Assembly: GCA_036497785.1 (NCBI GenBank)
Contig: DASXIW010000145.1
Span: 1-30,813 of the forward strand
Source of the DNA: DASXIW01 sp036497785
Lineage (GTDB): Bacteria > Pseudomonadota > Alphaproteobacteria > Acetobacterales > Acetobacteraceae
DNA length: 30,813 nt
Direction: 5' to 3'
The stretch's first letter is position 1; the number at the start of each line of letters is the position of its first letter. Positions 1 through 7,664 of this stretch are shown here, one piece after another. The notes beneath the pieces were generated by a model. That model worked only from the letters and a program-made list of their open reading frames with translations. It was not told the DNA's origin and ran no database searches. A program made the translations under genes and the position numbers.

Positions 1-1277
1 CGCGACATGAATGCCGACGACGTGGTGTTCAGCTTCCATCGCCAGATGGACAAATCCGACCCGTGGTACAGCATCGGCGGCGCCAGCTACGACGAATGGA
101 TCGCCCTGCTCGCCGGCCGGGTCACGGCGGTCACCAAGGTGGACGATTATACCGTCCGCTTCGACCTGAGCGAGCCAGTGGCGCCGCTGCTCGGCATCCT
201 CTCAATGCCGTCCTTCGCCATCTTCTCCGTCGAATACGCGGCCAAGATGCAGCAGGCCAAGACGCCCGAACTGCTCGATTCGAACCCGATCGGTACCGGC
301 CCGTTCATCCTGGTGCGCTATATCCGCGATTCCGAGGTTCGCTTCCGGGCTTTCAAGGACACATGGGCCAAACAGGCCGGGGTGCTGGACCGGGTGGCCG
401 ATGTCGAGAACCTCGTCTTCGCCATCGCCTCCGACCCGGCGGTGCGGCTCGCCAAGCTACGCGCCAATGAATGCCAGGTCGCCCGCTACCCCAACCCGGC
501 TGACCTGTCCGCCATGCGCGCCGACCCCACGCTCTCCGTCGTCAGCATGCCGGTCGCCTCCGAAGGCTATATCGGCTTCAAGAACGACGCGCCTCCCTTC
601 GACAAGAAACAAGAAAGAGGTACGCGAGGCGCTGCGCCGTGTTCCAGGGCACCGGGGTGCCCACCGCGGCGATGATCTCGCCCTCGATGTGGGACCATAA
701 CGACGCGGTGAAGCCCTATCCGTACGACCCCGCCCATGCCCGCCAGCTATTGGCCGATGCCGGTTACAAGGACGGCTTCAAGACAGAGATCTGGGCAATC
801 CCGGTCGCCCGCCCATACATGCCGGACGGGCGCCGCGCGGCGGAGATGATCCAGGCGGACTGGGTCAAGATCGGCGTGCAGGCCGACATCGTCACCTTCG
901 AATGGGGCGAATACCTCAAGCGCGTCCGCGCCGGCGAGGCGCCCGTGGGCATGCTTGGCGGGTCCTGGGACTATCCGGACCCCAGCCAGCTCGTCTACGG
1001 TTACTGGGCCTGCCCGGACGGCAAGCCGCGCCCCGGCAACTGGCCGCGCTGGTGCAACGCCACCTTCACCGATCTGGTCTCCCGCGCCAACGTCATGACC
1101 GACCGGGCCGAGCGCGCAAAGTTGTATGTGCAGGCCCAGCAGATTTTCCACGAAGACGTACCGGCCGTGCTGTTCGCCGACACCTCCGCCTTCACCGCCA
1201 TTCGCAAAAGCGTCACCGGCTTCAAGCCGCAACTGATGGGCGGCCAGCCCTTCGCCGGCACGTCGGTGACGCCGTGA
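1..1277 (+). pseudogene. DppA-like dipeptide ABC transporter substrate-binding protein, 5'-truncated by the window and internally broken
   Basis: This is a family 5 extracellular solute-binding protein (peptide/nickel type), which would capture di- or oligopeptides in the periplasm. The signal peptide lies upstream of the window. The family motif NADDVVFSF is at position 10 onward, and NPIGTGPF is near 283-306. Reading proceeds in frame 1 to about 606. Conserved KKEVREAL then appears in frame 2, and VFQGTG followed by SPSMWDHND continues in frame 3 to the stop at 1277. Two lesions explain this: a 7-base duplication (aagaaac, around 603-615), and loss of about 32 bases where DppA-type proteins carry roughly 12 residues between VR-AL and the V-QG-G motif. 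Net change is about minus 25, which matches the observed frame jump. It overlaps the next gene's GTG start by GTGA. A sequencing error is possible, but two separate errors this close together would be odd. Confidence 0.85.
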
Positions 1278-2383
1278 GAGCCGTCGTTATCGGCGCCGGG
1301 GTGTTCGGCGCCAGCGCCGCCTACCACCTCGCTCTGGCGGGGGTGGAAGTGGTGATCGTCGATCCCAAGCTCCAGGGCCGCGCCACCGCCGCCGGCGCCG
1401 GGATTATCTGCCCCTGGGCATCTGCCGTCGAGGAGCCGGGCCATTACGCCCTCTCCACCGCCGGCGCCCGCTATTACCCGCAACTGATCGACCGCTTGGC
1501 CCAGGACGGGGAGACCGACACCAGCTATCGCCGCGTCGGCGCGATGATCGTCTGCGCGGACGCGGCGGAGATGGACCAGGCGGAGCGGCGGACCCGGGCG
1601 CGGGCCGAGCAGGCCCCCGAAGCCGGCAGCATCGACCGCATCAGCGCGCGCGAGGCCCAGGCATTGTTCCCGCCATTGCGGGACGGGCAGGACGCCATCC
1701 ACATCAGCGGGGGCGCCAGGGTGGATGGGCGCAAGCTCGCCGCCGCCCTTGCCCGTGCGGCGGAACGCCACGGCGCCACGCGCGAAGACGGGGCGGCCAC
1801 GCTGGTGGTGGGGGCCGGCAAGGTCCGCGGGGTGGCGATCGCGGACCGCGTGATCGAGGCGGACCAGGTGGTGGTCGCCGCCGGCGCCTGGGCGCCGGCG
1901 CTGCTGGCGCCGCTCGGCCTATCGCTCGCCGTGGAGCCACAGCGCGGCCAGATCGTGCATCTGCGCAGCGCCGGAACGGACACAAGTCGCTGGCCGGTAC
2001 TGCTGCCCATGAGCAACCATTATCTGCTCGCCTTCGACGATTCGCGCGTGGTGGTGGGCGCCACACGCGAAACCGGCTCCGGCTTCGATTATAAAGTGAC
2101 GGCGGGCGGCCTCGCCCAGGTGCTGGAAGCGGCGCTGAGCGTCGCACCCGGCCTCGCCACATTCGAGCATCTGGAAACCCGGATCGGCTTCCGCCCAATG
2201 GGTCCCGGCCTCACGCCATTGCTGGGGCGCATTCCGGGGCTGGACGGGCTGGTGATCGGCAACGGCCTGGGCGCCGGCGGCCTGACCATGGGCCCGAATG
2301 CCGGCCGCCTGCTTGCCGAAATAGCGCTCGGGCATGACACGGGCATCGACCTGTCGCCCTACGACCCGCTGCGGCGCGCCTAG
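1274..2383 (+). CDS. FAD-dependent oxidoreductase, DadA/glycine oxidase-like (DAO family)
   Basis: The 369-residue product is a flavoprotein of the D-amino acid/glycine/sarcosine oxidase type, expected to oxidise an amine or amino acid. The N-terminal Rossmann motif is GAGVFG (residues 7-12), followed by VVIVDPK at the end of the second beta strand, the usual place for the acidic residue that binds the FAD ribose. The C-terminus has the family's FRPMGPG, LPIG-like LTPLLG and GNGLGAGGLTMGP segments, which close over the flavin. I chose the GTG start at 1274 because it overlaps the upstream stop as GTGA and puts the FAD motif at the normal N-terminal position. Pairing with a peptide-binding protein gene suggests an amino-acid-related substrate. 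The exact substrate cannot be read from sequence. Longer in-frame extension into the upstream gene is a reading-frame artefact. Confidence 0.85.
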   Translation: MRAVVIGAGVFGASAAYHLALAGVEVVIVDPKLQGRATAAGAGIICPWASAVEEPGHYALSTAGARYYPQLIDRLAQDGETDTSYRRVGAMIVCADAAEMDQAERRTRARAEQAPEAGSIDRISAREAQALFPPLRDGQDAIHISGGARVDGRKLAAALARAAERHGATREDGAATLVVGAGKVRGVAIADRVIEADQVVVAAGAWAPALLAPLGLSLAVEPQRGQIVHLRSAGTDTSRWPVLLPMSNHYLLAFDDSRVVVGATRETGSGFDYKVTAGGLAQVLEAALSVAPGLATFEHLETRIGFRPMGPGLTPLLGRIPGLDGLVIGNGLGAGGLTMGPNAGRLLAEIALGHDTGIDLSPYDPLRRA

Positions 2384-2401
2384 ACATTGCTCCAACCCGG
2401 C

Positions 2402-2503
2402 ATGCAGACCCTCGTCCTGCGTCTCGCCTGCGGCGCCCGCAAGACGGGTCGGCTGGTGCTGGACATGCTGCTGCCGCCGCAATGCCTGAGCTGCGATGCC
2501 TGA
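2402..2503 (+). pseudogene. Detached 5' end of comF (33-codon reading frame cut off by repeat expansion)
   Basis: An ATG at 2402 opens a 33-codon frame with a typical ComF beginning: a basic/hydrophobic stretch (GRLVLDMLLPPQ), then CLSCDA. The frame then runs into TGA at 2501, inside the second copy of a 14-bp tandem repeat. If the repeat were present once, this frame would continue directly into CDAPGRLCVNC of the gene downstream, so this is very probably the original start of comF. It now acts at most as a leader peptide whose stop lies 5 bases beyond the ATG at 2496, a geometry that could allow translational coupling. Confidence 0.8.
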
Positions 2504-2524
2504 GCTGCGATGCCTGAGCTGCGA
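2483..2524 (+). repeat. 14-bp tandem repeat, three perfect copies, inside comF
   Basis: The unit tgcctgagctgcga occurs three times without interruption at 2483-2496, 2497-2510 and 2511-2524, followed by tgcg. It encodes CLSCD of the first zinc-binding CxxC of ComF when read in the correct frame. Two extra copies add 28 bases, one base more than a multiple of three, so the frame is lost. Each copy junction creates an ATG (2496, 2510, 2524), one for each reading frame; the one at 2496 is in frame with the rest of comF. One, four or seven copies would restore the full-length gene. Confidence 0.97.
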
Positions 2525-3188
2525 TGCGCCGGGTCGCCTTTGCGTCAATTGCTTCCGCCGTGCGAGTTTCGTCACAGAACCCTGCTGCGCGGCCTGCGGT
2601 GTGCCGTTCAGCCATGCCGGGCTCGGCGGCCCGCGGCATCTCTGCCCAGGCTGCACCGCGCAGCCCCCGCCCTGGGGCCGCGCCCGCGGTGCCCTGCGCT
2701 ACGACGCGCATGCCCGCGCCATCCTGCTGCTGTTCAAGCATGGCGACCGTACCGAACATGCCGGCGCCCTGGCCCAGCTCATGTTCCGCGCCGGCGCCCC
2801 CCTTCTGCAGGACGCGGATTTGCTGGTGCCCGTGCCGCTGCACCGCAGTCGCCTCCGCGCCCGCCGCTACAACCAGGCCGCATTGCTGGCCCGCGCCATC
2901 GCCCGATTATCCGGCCACGCCGTGCTGCCGGACGCGTTGAGGCGCATGCGCGCCACCCGCCCCTTGGGCGAATTATCGGCCGAGGAAGGCGCCGCCACGG
3001 TGAAAGATGCCTTCGCCATACGCCAGACCCGCGCGCCGCGCATCGCTGGCCGCCATATCCTGCTGATCGACGACGTCATGACCTCTGGCGCCACAAGTGC
3101 GGCCTGCACCCGCACCCTGCTCGCTGCCGGCGCTACCGGGGTGGACGTGCTCGTCGCCGCGCGCGTGCCTGATCCACGTCTGCAATAA
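2496..3188 (+). CDS. comF: ComF family protein (double zinc finger plus phosphoribosyltransferase domain), start altered by repeat
   Basis: This 230-residue protein is related to the DNA-uptake factor ComF and to GntX. It has an N-terminal double zinc ribbon: CLSC (6-9), CVNC (16-19), CCAAC (30-34) and CPGC (50-53). A type I phosphoribosyltransferase domain follows, with the PRPP-binding signature LIDDVMTSGAT at about 190-200. ComF participates in import of single-stranded DNA in naturally transformable bacteria, but in many alphaproteobacteria its role is unproven. The ATG at 2496 lies within the 14-bp repeats and overlaps the stop of the 33-codon leader frame, so translation may depend on re-initiation. 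All zinc ligands survive with this start; only the N-terminal hydrophobic tail is lost. Hence the protein could still be functional. The next genes are grxC and DUF1178. Confidence 0.82.
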   Translation: MPELRCLSCDAPGRLCVNCFRRASFVTEPCCAACGVPFSHAGLGGPRHLCPGCTAQPPPWGRARGALRYDAHARAILLLFKHGDRTEHAGALAQLMFRAGAPLLQDADLLVPVPLHRSRLRARRYNQAALLARAIARLSGHAVLPDALRRMRATRPLGELSAEEGAATVKDAFAIRQTRAPRIAGRHILLIDDVMTSGATSAACTRTLLAAGATGVDVLVAARVPDPRLQ

Positions 3189-3254
3189 GCAACCCTGCCC
3201 GGCTCTTGCGATGCGCCGCCGGACGCACAACCATTCTCGCCCAAGGAGAAGCAA

Positions 3255-3512
3255 ATGGCCGATATCGAGATCTACACGCAACCCTGGTGCCCCTACTGCA
3301 CCCGCGCCTTGAAGCTGCTGGACGCCAAAGGCGTCGCCTATCGCGAAATCAACGCCCCCTCCGGCACACCCGCCCGCGCCGAATCGCTGCAGCGCTCCGG
3401 CCGCACCTCGGTGCCCCAGATCTTCATCGACGGCCAGCATATCGGCGGCAGCGACGACCTGATGGCCATGGACCGGGCCGGCAAGCTCGATTCGTTGCTA
3501 AAGGCGGCCTGA
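3255..3512 (+). CDS. grxC: Glutaredoxin 3 (GrxC)
   Basis: The 85-residue product is a dithiol glutaredoxin, which uses glutathione to reduce protein disulfides and mixed disulfides in the cytoplasm. The active site is CPYC at residues 12-15. The glutathione-binding TSVPQIFI (cis-proline) and GGSDDL segments follow, all at normal spacing. The length is standard for bacterial GrxC. A strong ribosome-binding site (aaggag, about 3243-3248) precedes the ATG. It lies 66 bases after comF, an arrangement common in alphaproteobacteria, and is probably cotranscribed with it. Confidence 0.95.
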   Translation: MADIEIYTQPWCPYCTRALKLLDAKGVAYREINAPSGTPARAESLQRSGRTSVPQIFIDGQHIGGSDDLMAMDRAGKLDSLLKAA

Positions 3513-3530
3513 ACCACTCCCCCGTGATTG

Positions 3531-3567
3531 GCAATCCCGGCCAGGGAATGCCAAAATGCGGGATTGC
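3531..3567 (+). other. Intercistronic hairpin between grxC and the DUF1178 gene
   Basis: GCAATCCCG (3531-3539) pairs perfectly with CGGGATTGC (3559-3567) across a 19-base loop. There is no following T-run, so it is not a classical terminator. It may be an RNA-processing or attenuation structure, or simply a trace of lost sequence, since many relatives carry a nitrilase-type gene at this place. Confidence 0.45.
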
Positions 3568-3598
3568 TGGCTCGGGACACCACACGGTCGGAACGCGG

Positions 3599-4069
3599 AT
3601 GATCCACTACCAACTGCAATGCAGCCATGACCACGCCTTCGACGGCTGGTTCAAGGACAGTGCCAGCTTCGCCAAACAGGCCAAGCACGGCCTGCTGGAA
3701 TGCCCGACCTGCGGCGACGCCAAAGTGCGGCAGGCGCTGATGACCCCGGCTGTGCCGAAAAAAGGCCGAACCAAATCGCCCCCCCCTGCTGCAGCCCCCG
3801 TGCCAGACGCCTCCCCAGCCCCGGTCGCCGTCGCGGGCAACCGCATGCCCGACCACGTGCGCGCCATGATGCAGCGGCTGCGCGCCGAGGTGGAAAAGAG
3901 CTGCGACTATGTCGGCGAGGATTTCGCCGACGAAGCCCGCCGGATTCATCGCGGCGAAAGCGACCGGCGCGGAATCTACGGCGAAGCTTCGGCCGACGAG
4001 GCGGAGGCCCTGGCCGATGAAGGCATCGAAATCGCGCAGGTGCCGTGGGTGCCTCGGGCGGACGGGTAA
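3599..4069 (+). CDS. DUF1178 family protein
   Basis: This 156-residue protein has no established function. The N-terminus reads MIHYQLQCSHDHAFDGWF, then the family's aromatic/polar segment and a CPTC motif (C35, C38) that probably binds zinc with upstream Cys/His residues. LMTPAV follows, the usual end of the conserved part. A low-complexity Pro/Ala linker (about residues 58-82) precedes a conserved acidic C-terminal helix region. The ATG at 3599 fits the family N-terminus; the frame is open further upstream but that part does not resemble the family. DUF1178 genes commonly sit next to grxC and comF in alphaproteobacteria. The carbon-nitrogen hydrolase gene often found between them is absent here. 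A terminator follows 6 bases after the stop. Confidence 0.88.
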   Translation: MIHYQLQCSHDHAFDGWFKDSASFAKQAKHGLLECPTCGDAKVRQALMTPAVPKKGRTKSPPPAAAPVPDASPAPVAVAGNRMPDHVRAMMQRLRAEVEKSCDYVGEDFADEARRIHRGESDRRGIYGEASADEAEALADEGIEIAQVPWVPRADG

Positions 4070-4075
4070 GCAGAA

Positions 4076-4100
4076 AAGGCCAGGGCTCCGCCCTGGCCTT
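4076..4100 (+). terminator. Hairpin terminator after the DUF1178 gene
   Basis: AAGGCCAGGG (4076-4085) pairs perfectly with CCCTGGCCTT (4091-4100) around a 5-base loop, 6 bases after the stop codon. The T-tract is weak (ttacct). The same sequence, including the flanking TTACCTC, recurs in reverse orientation at 14089-14115, so this looks like one member of a dispersed hairpin family used as a terminator. Confidence 0.8.
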
Positions 4101-4196
4101 ACCTCCCCGCCTCGATTCTTGCGAACCAACCCCCAATATGGGCACGTTTCCGATTGGGCCGCCCGCGCCGGCTGTCCGCAACAGGAGGCTACGCCC

Positions 4197-5870
4197 ATGA
4201 TCCGCATGTCAGGACTGGTCGGCCAGCTGCGCCGTGGTGCGACCCCGCTTGAGAATCACTTCGCTGACGAGTTCGTAGCGGGACGCCTGGATCGGCGCGG
4301 CCTGCTGCGCCAGGGCGCGCGGATCGGCATGGGTTTGCCGCTGCTGGGCGCATTGCTGGGCACGCTGGACCCTTTCGCCATGCCGACGGCGCGGGCCCAG
4401 CTGGGCAATCAGGGGGGAGGCAAGCCGGGGGCGACCATTCGAGTGGCGTGCCTGATGCCGTCCGACGCCATCGATCCGGTAACCGTGGCCAACGCGGGTG
4501 GTTTGGTGCTGCTGGCGCAGACCGGCGAGTTCCTGGCCGCCGACGGCGAGGATCTCGTTCTGAGGCCCGCCCTTGCCACATCGTGGACGCCGAACGCGGA
4601 TGGCAGCATCTGGACCTTCGCGCTGCGCCCGGGGGTAAAATTCCATAACGGACACGTGCTGAACGCGGACGACGTGGTCGCGACAATGGACCGGCTGACC
4701 GATCCGAAAAACGGGTCCAATGCGCTGTCCGTACTGCGCGGCGTGTTGTCGGTGGGCGGGACCAAGAAGCTGGACGACCTGACGGTCGCCTTCCATCTCG
4801 ATGCGCCGAACGGCAATTTTCCGTATTACGTCTCGTCCGACAACTACAACGCCATCATCCTGCCGGCCGATTATGCCGGGGATTTCGAGAAGAATTTCAA
4901 CGGCACCGGCCCGTTCAAACTGGACAGCTACACACCGAAGGTCGGCGCCAGCTTCGTGCGCAATCCCGATTACTGGGGGCAGAGGGCGCTTCCCGATCGC
5001 ACCGAGTTCAGCTTCTTCGCCGACCAGCAGCCGCAGATCCTGGCGTTGCAGGGCAAGCAGGTGGATGTGGTCGTGCAACTGGCCGTGCACGGTGCGCAGG
5101 GGCTGCTCAACGATCCCGATGTGAAGTTGATCAAGCTGCACGGCGCATCTCATCGGCAGGTGCATATGCGCACGGACATGCCGAAATTCGCCGATAAGCG
5201 CGTGCGCCAGGCGATCGCGCTGACGCTGGACCGCCCCGCATTGGTCACTGGGCTGTTTCGCGGCCTCGCCGATGTCGGCAATGATTCGCCCTTCGCACCG
5301 ATATATCCGTCCACCGACAAATCCGTGCCGCAGCGGGCAAAGGATCTGGCGCGGGCGCGGGAGCTGCTGGCGGCCGCAGGAGGAGGGTTCGCGGCGACTC
5401 TGACCACGGAACGGCTGCAGGAAATTCCGGATTATGCCGTGCTGCTGAAGAACGCTTGTGCCGAGATCGGGGTGAAGCTGTCGCTGAAGGTCGAGGACCA
5501 GTCGGCCTATTATGGCAACGCGAAGTTCGGCACGTCGGACTGGCTGGACGCCGAAATAGGCATCACCGATTACGGCCATCGCGGCGTGCCGAACGTGATG
5601 CTGTCCGCCCCGCTCCTCAGCACGGGATCGTGGAACAGCTCGCATTTTAGGAATGCCGCCTTTGACAGGCTGGTCGGCCAATATGTCGCGGCGATCGATC
5701 TGCAGACCCAACGCGGCATCGCCAAGGATATCGACACGCTGCTGCTGGACGAAACGCCGGTGATCATCGCTTATTTCTTCAACTACATCACCGCGGTTTC
5801 CGCTGACGTGACAGGGGTGCGGCCGACCGCCATCGCGCAGGTCGATCTGCAGAACGCGGCGATTGGGTAG
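4197..5870 (+). CDS. Family 5 ABC transporter substrate-binding protein with twin-arginine-like signal
   Basis: The 557-residue periplasmic binding protein is of the peptide/opine type (SBP_bac_5, cluster C) and is the first gene of an importer operon. A good Shine-Dalgarno (aggagg, 4183-4188) lies 8 bases before the ATG. The N-terminus is long and has an RR pair at residues 33-34 (DRRGLLRQG), a hydrophobic stretch rich in Gly and Leu, and an Ala-rich cleavage region ending near ARAQ. That resembles a Tat signal preceded by an N-terminal extension. The family motifs follow: the lobe I segment around KFHNGHVLNADDVV, then NGTGPF and RVRQAIALTLDR. The ligand cannot be deduced. It differs clearly from the broken DppA-like gene at the start of the window. 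Its stop overlaps the presumed start of the next permease. Confidence 0.88.
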   Translation: MIRMSGLVGQLRRGATPLENHFADEFVAGRLDRRGLLRQGARIGMGLPLLGALLGTLDPFAMPTARAQLGNQGGGKPGATIRVACLMPSDAIDPVTVANAGGLVLLAQTGEFLAADGEDLVLRPALATSWTPNADGSIWTFALRPGVKFHNGHVLNADDVVATMDRLTDPKNGSNALSVLRGVLSVGGTKKLDDLTVAFHLDAPNGNFPYYVSSDNYNAIILPADYAGDFEKNFNGTGPFKLDSYTPKVGASFVRNPDYWGQRALPDRTEFSFFADQQPQILALQGKQVDVVVQLAVHGAQGLLNDPDVKLIKLHGASHRQVHMRTDMPKFADKRVRQAIALTLDRPALVTGLFRGLADVGNDSPFAPIYPSTDKSVPQRAKDLARARELLAAAGGGFAATLTTERLQEIPDYAVLLKNACAEIGVKLSLKVEDQSAYYGNAKFGTSDWLDAEIGITDYGHRGVPNVMLSAPLLSTGSWNSSHFRNAAFDRLVGQYVAAIDLQTQRGIAKDIDTLLLDETPVIIAYFFNYITAVSADVTGVRPTAIAQVDLQNAAIG

Positions 5871-6837
5871 CGACGGCGCCGCCCTGGCAGCCCGGCTCGC
5901 GCGAAGACTGGCGCTGAGCCTGCTGACGCTGGTTCTGCTCAGCGTGGTGGTGTTCGCCGGCGGCCAGTTGCTGCCCGGCAATGTCGGCCGTGCCATTCTG
6001 GGCCCACTCGCCGATCCCGCCGCGGTGGCGGCGCTCAACCACCGGATCGGCGCCGACCAACCGGCGCTGGCGACCTATCTACGCTGGATCGCCCATTTTG
6101 CCGCCGGCGACATGGGCGAATCGTATGTGTTCCGCAGTCCTGTGGCGCCATTCATCGGCAGAGCCATCCTCAATTCGCTGAAGCTCGCCGGCCTCGCCTT
6201 CGTGATCGTCGTCCCGCTATCCATGGCGGCCGGGATCTACGCGGCCTTGCATGCACGGCGTTGGGCGGATCAGGTCATCAGCCTGGCCGGGCTGTCGCTG
6301 ACCGTGGTGCCAGAATTCGTCTCATCCATCCTGCTGATTCTCGTTCTCGGCGTATGGTTGCGCTGGCTGCCGATTTCGGCCGCCACCCGTCCCGGCAGTT
6401 CGGCGCTGGATCAGTTGCAACATCTGATCCTGCCGGCGATGCCGCTGGTGATCGTGCTGTTTGGCTACATCGCCCGCATGACCCGCGCCGGCACGGTGGA
6501 GGCGCTGGAGTCGGACTATGTCCGCACCGCGGTACTGAAGGGGCTGCCCTGGCGCGTGGTGATCCTCCGGCACGTGCTACGCAACGCGCTGCTGCCGACG
6601 ATAACCGTGATTGCGGCCCAGAGCAGCTACATGATTGGCGGGTTGGTGGTGGTGGAAACACTGTTCCGCTACCAAGGCATCGGCAGCCTGATCCTCACGG
6701 CAGCACGGGGCAAGGATTTCCCGATGCTGGAAGCGGGCATCCTCGCCGTGGGCGCAATCGTCGTGGTTGCGACGCTGGCCGCCGACATCCTCGCCACCGT
6801 GCTGGATCCGCGCCTTCGCAGTGGGGGCAGCCGATGA
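5863..6837 (+). CDS. ABC transporter permease, DppB/OppB type
   Basis: This 324-residue inner-membrane permease carries an N-terminal membrane segment (LALSLLTLVLLSVVVF, about 13-28), then the LLPGN element of DppB-type proteins, and about five further hydrophobic segments. The cytoplasmic EAA loop that contacts the ATPase lies at about 212-245 (SDYVRTAVLKGLPW). The start is probably TTG at 5863, overlapping the stop of the binding-protein gene; no ATG or GTG upstream of the first membrane helix is available in this frame. An unusual TTG start is consistent with translational coupling. The stop overlaps the next start as ATGA. Confidence 0.88.
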   Translation: MGSDGAALAARLARRLALSLLTLVLLSVVVFAGGQLLPGNVGRAILGPLADPAAVAALNHRIGADQPALATYLRWIAHFAAGDMGESYVFRSPVAPFIGRAILNSLKLAGLAFVIVVPLSMAAGIYAALHARRWADQVISLAGLSLTVVPEFVSSILLILVLGVWLRWLPISAATRPGSSALDQLQHLILPAMPLVIVLFGYIARMTRAGTVEALESDYVRTAVLKGLPWRVVILRHVLRNALLPTITVIAAQSSYMIGGLVVVETLFRYQGIGSLILTAARGKDFPMLEAGILAVGAIVVVATLAADILATVLDPRLRSGGSR

Positions 6838-7664
6838 GCAGCCTGCCGCCCTTCTTGCGGGCGCCGGCCCTGCGCGCGCCCGCCTTCCTGGCGGGGGCGG
6901 CCATCGTGGCATTCTGGGTGTTCTGTGCGGCGTTCGGCCCGATGGTGGTCCCGTACGACCCATATAATACCAATCTGCTGAACACGCTGGGCGCACCCTC
7001 GGCGGCACATTGGTTCGGCACGGACCAGCTGGGGCGTGACATCTTCTCCAGGGTGCTGGTGGGCGCGCGTGCCATTCTGTCCATCGCCCCGGTTGCCACC
7101 TTGCTGGCGACCCTGGCCGGCACCGTGCTCGGCCTGATCGCGGGCTATACCGGTGGCGTGCTCGATGCGGTGCTGGGACGGCTGATCGAGGTGCTGCTGG
7201 CGTTGCCGCTCATTATCGTGGCGTTGCTCGCGCTGGTGGCGCTGGGGCCGTCCACCGGAACAGTCATCGTCGTGATCGCCATCATCTTCACGCCGCTGAT
7301 CGCCCGCACGGTGCGCGCCGCCGTGCTGGGCGAATGCGCGCTGGACTATGTCGCCGCCGCCCAACTGCGTGGCGAGACCGCGTTGCGCATTATGTTCGCC
7401 GAAATCCTGCCCAATGTGCTGCCACCGATCCTGGTGGAGACGACCGTGCGGCTGGGCTACGCCATCTTCACTGTGGCCTCGCTGAGCTTCCTCGGCTTCG
7501 GCATCCAGCCCCCTTCTGCCGATTGGGGCCTGAGCATTTCGGAGAATTACGGGCTTATCACCGGCGGCTACTGGTGGACGGTAGCCTTTGCCGCCGGCGC
7601 CACCGCCTCGCTGGTGGTGGGTGTCAATCTGGTAGCTGATGGGCTGCAGGGGGCGCTGGAATGA
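6834..7664 (+). CDS. ABC transporter permease, DppC/OppC type
   Basis: The 276-residue product is the second inner-membrane permease of the importer. After the first membrane helix it has the family's short extracytoplasmic segment with HWFGTDQLGRDIFSR, a hallmark of OppC/DppC proteins. Helical segments follow, including a long hydrophobic run at about 115-150, and the EAA loop at about 167-195 (CALDYVAAAQLRGE). The C-terminal SLSFLGFGIQPPSADWG is also typical. It overlaps both neighbours by ATGA, indicating one translational unit with the permease before it and the ATPase after it. Confidence 0.92.
   Translation: MSSLPPFLRAPALRAPAFLAGAAIVAFWVFCAAFGPMVVPYDPYNTNLLNTLGAPSAAHWFGTDQLGRDIFSRVLVGARAILSIAPVATLLATLAGTVLGLIAGYTGGVLDAVLGRLIEVLLALPLIIVALLALVALGPSTGTVIVVIAIIFTPLIARTVRAAVLGECALDYVAAAQLRGETALRIMFAEILPNVLPPILVETTVRLGYAIFTVASLSFLGFGIQPPSADWGLSISENYGLITGGYWWTVAFAAGATASLVVGVNLVADGLQGALE

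Noticed and set aside
902..1273. N-terminal extension of the FAD oxidoreductase into the upstream binding-protein gene
   Set aside because: The extension is out of frame with real upstream coding sequence and places the FAD-binding motif over 120 residues from the N-terminus, unlike the family.
4209..6038. Very long open frame on the minus strand opposite the binding-protein gene
   Set aside because: High-GC codon bias on the plus strand leaves the reverse frame free of stops. The translation is rich in Arg, Gln and His, has no domain, and the plus-strand gene is clearly real.
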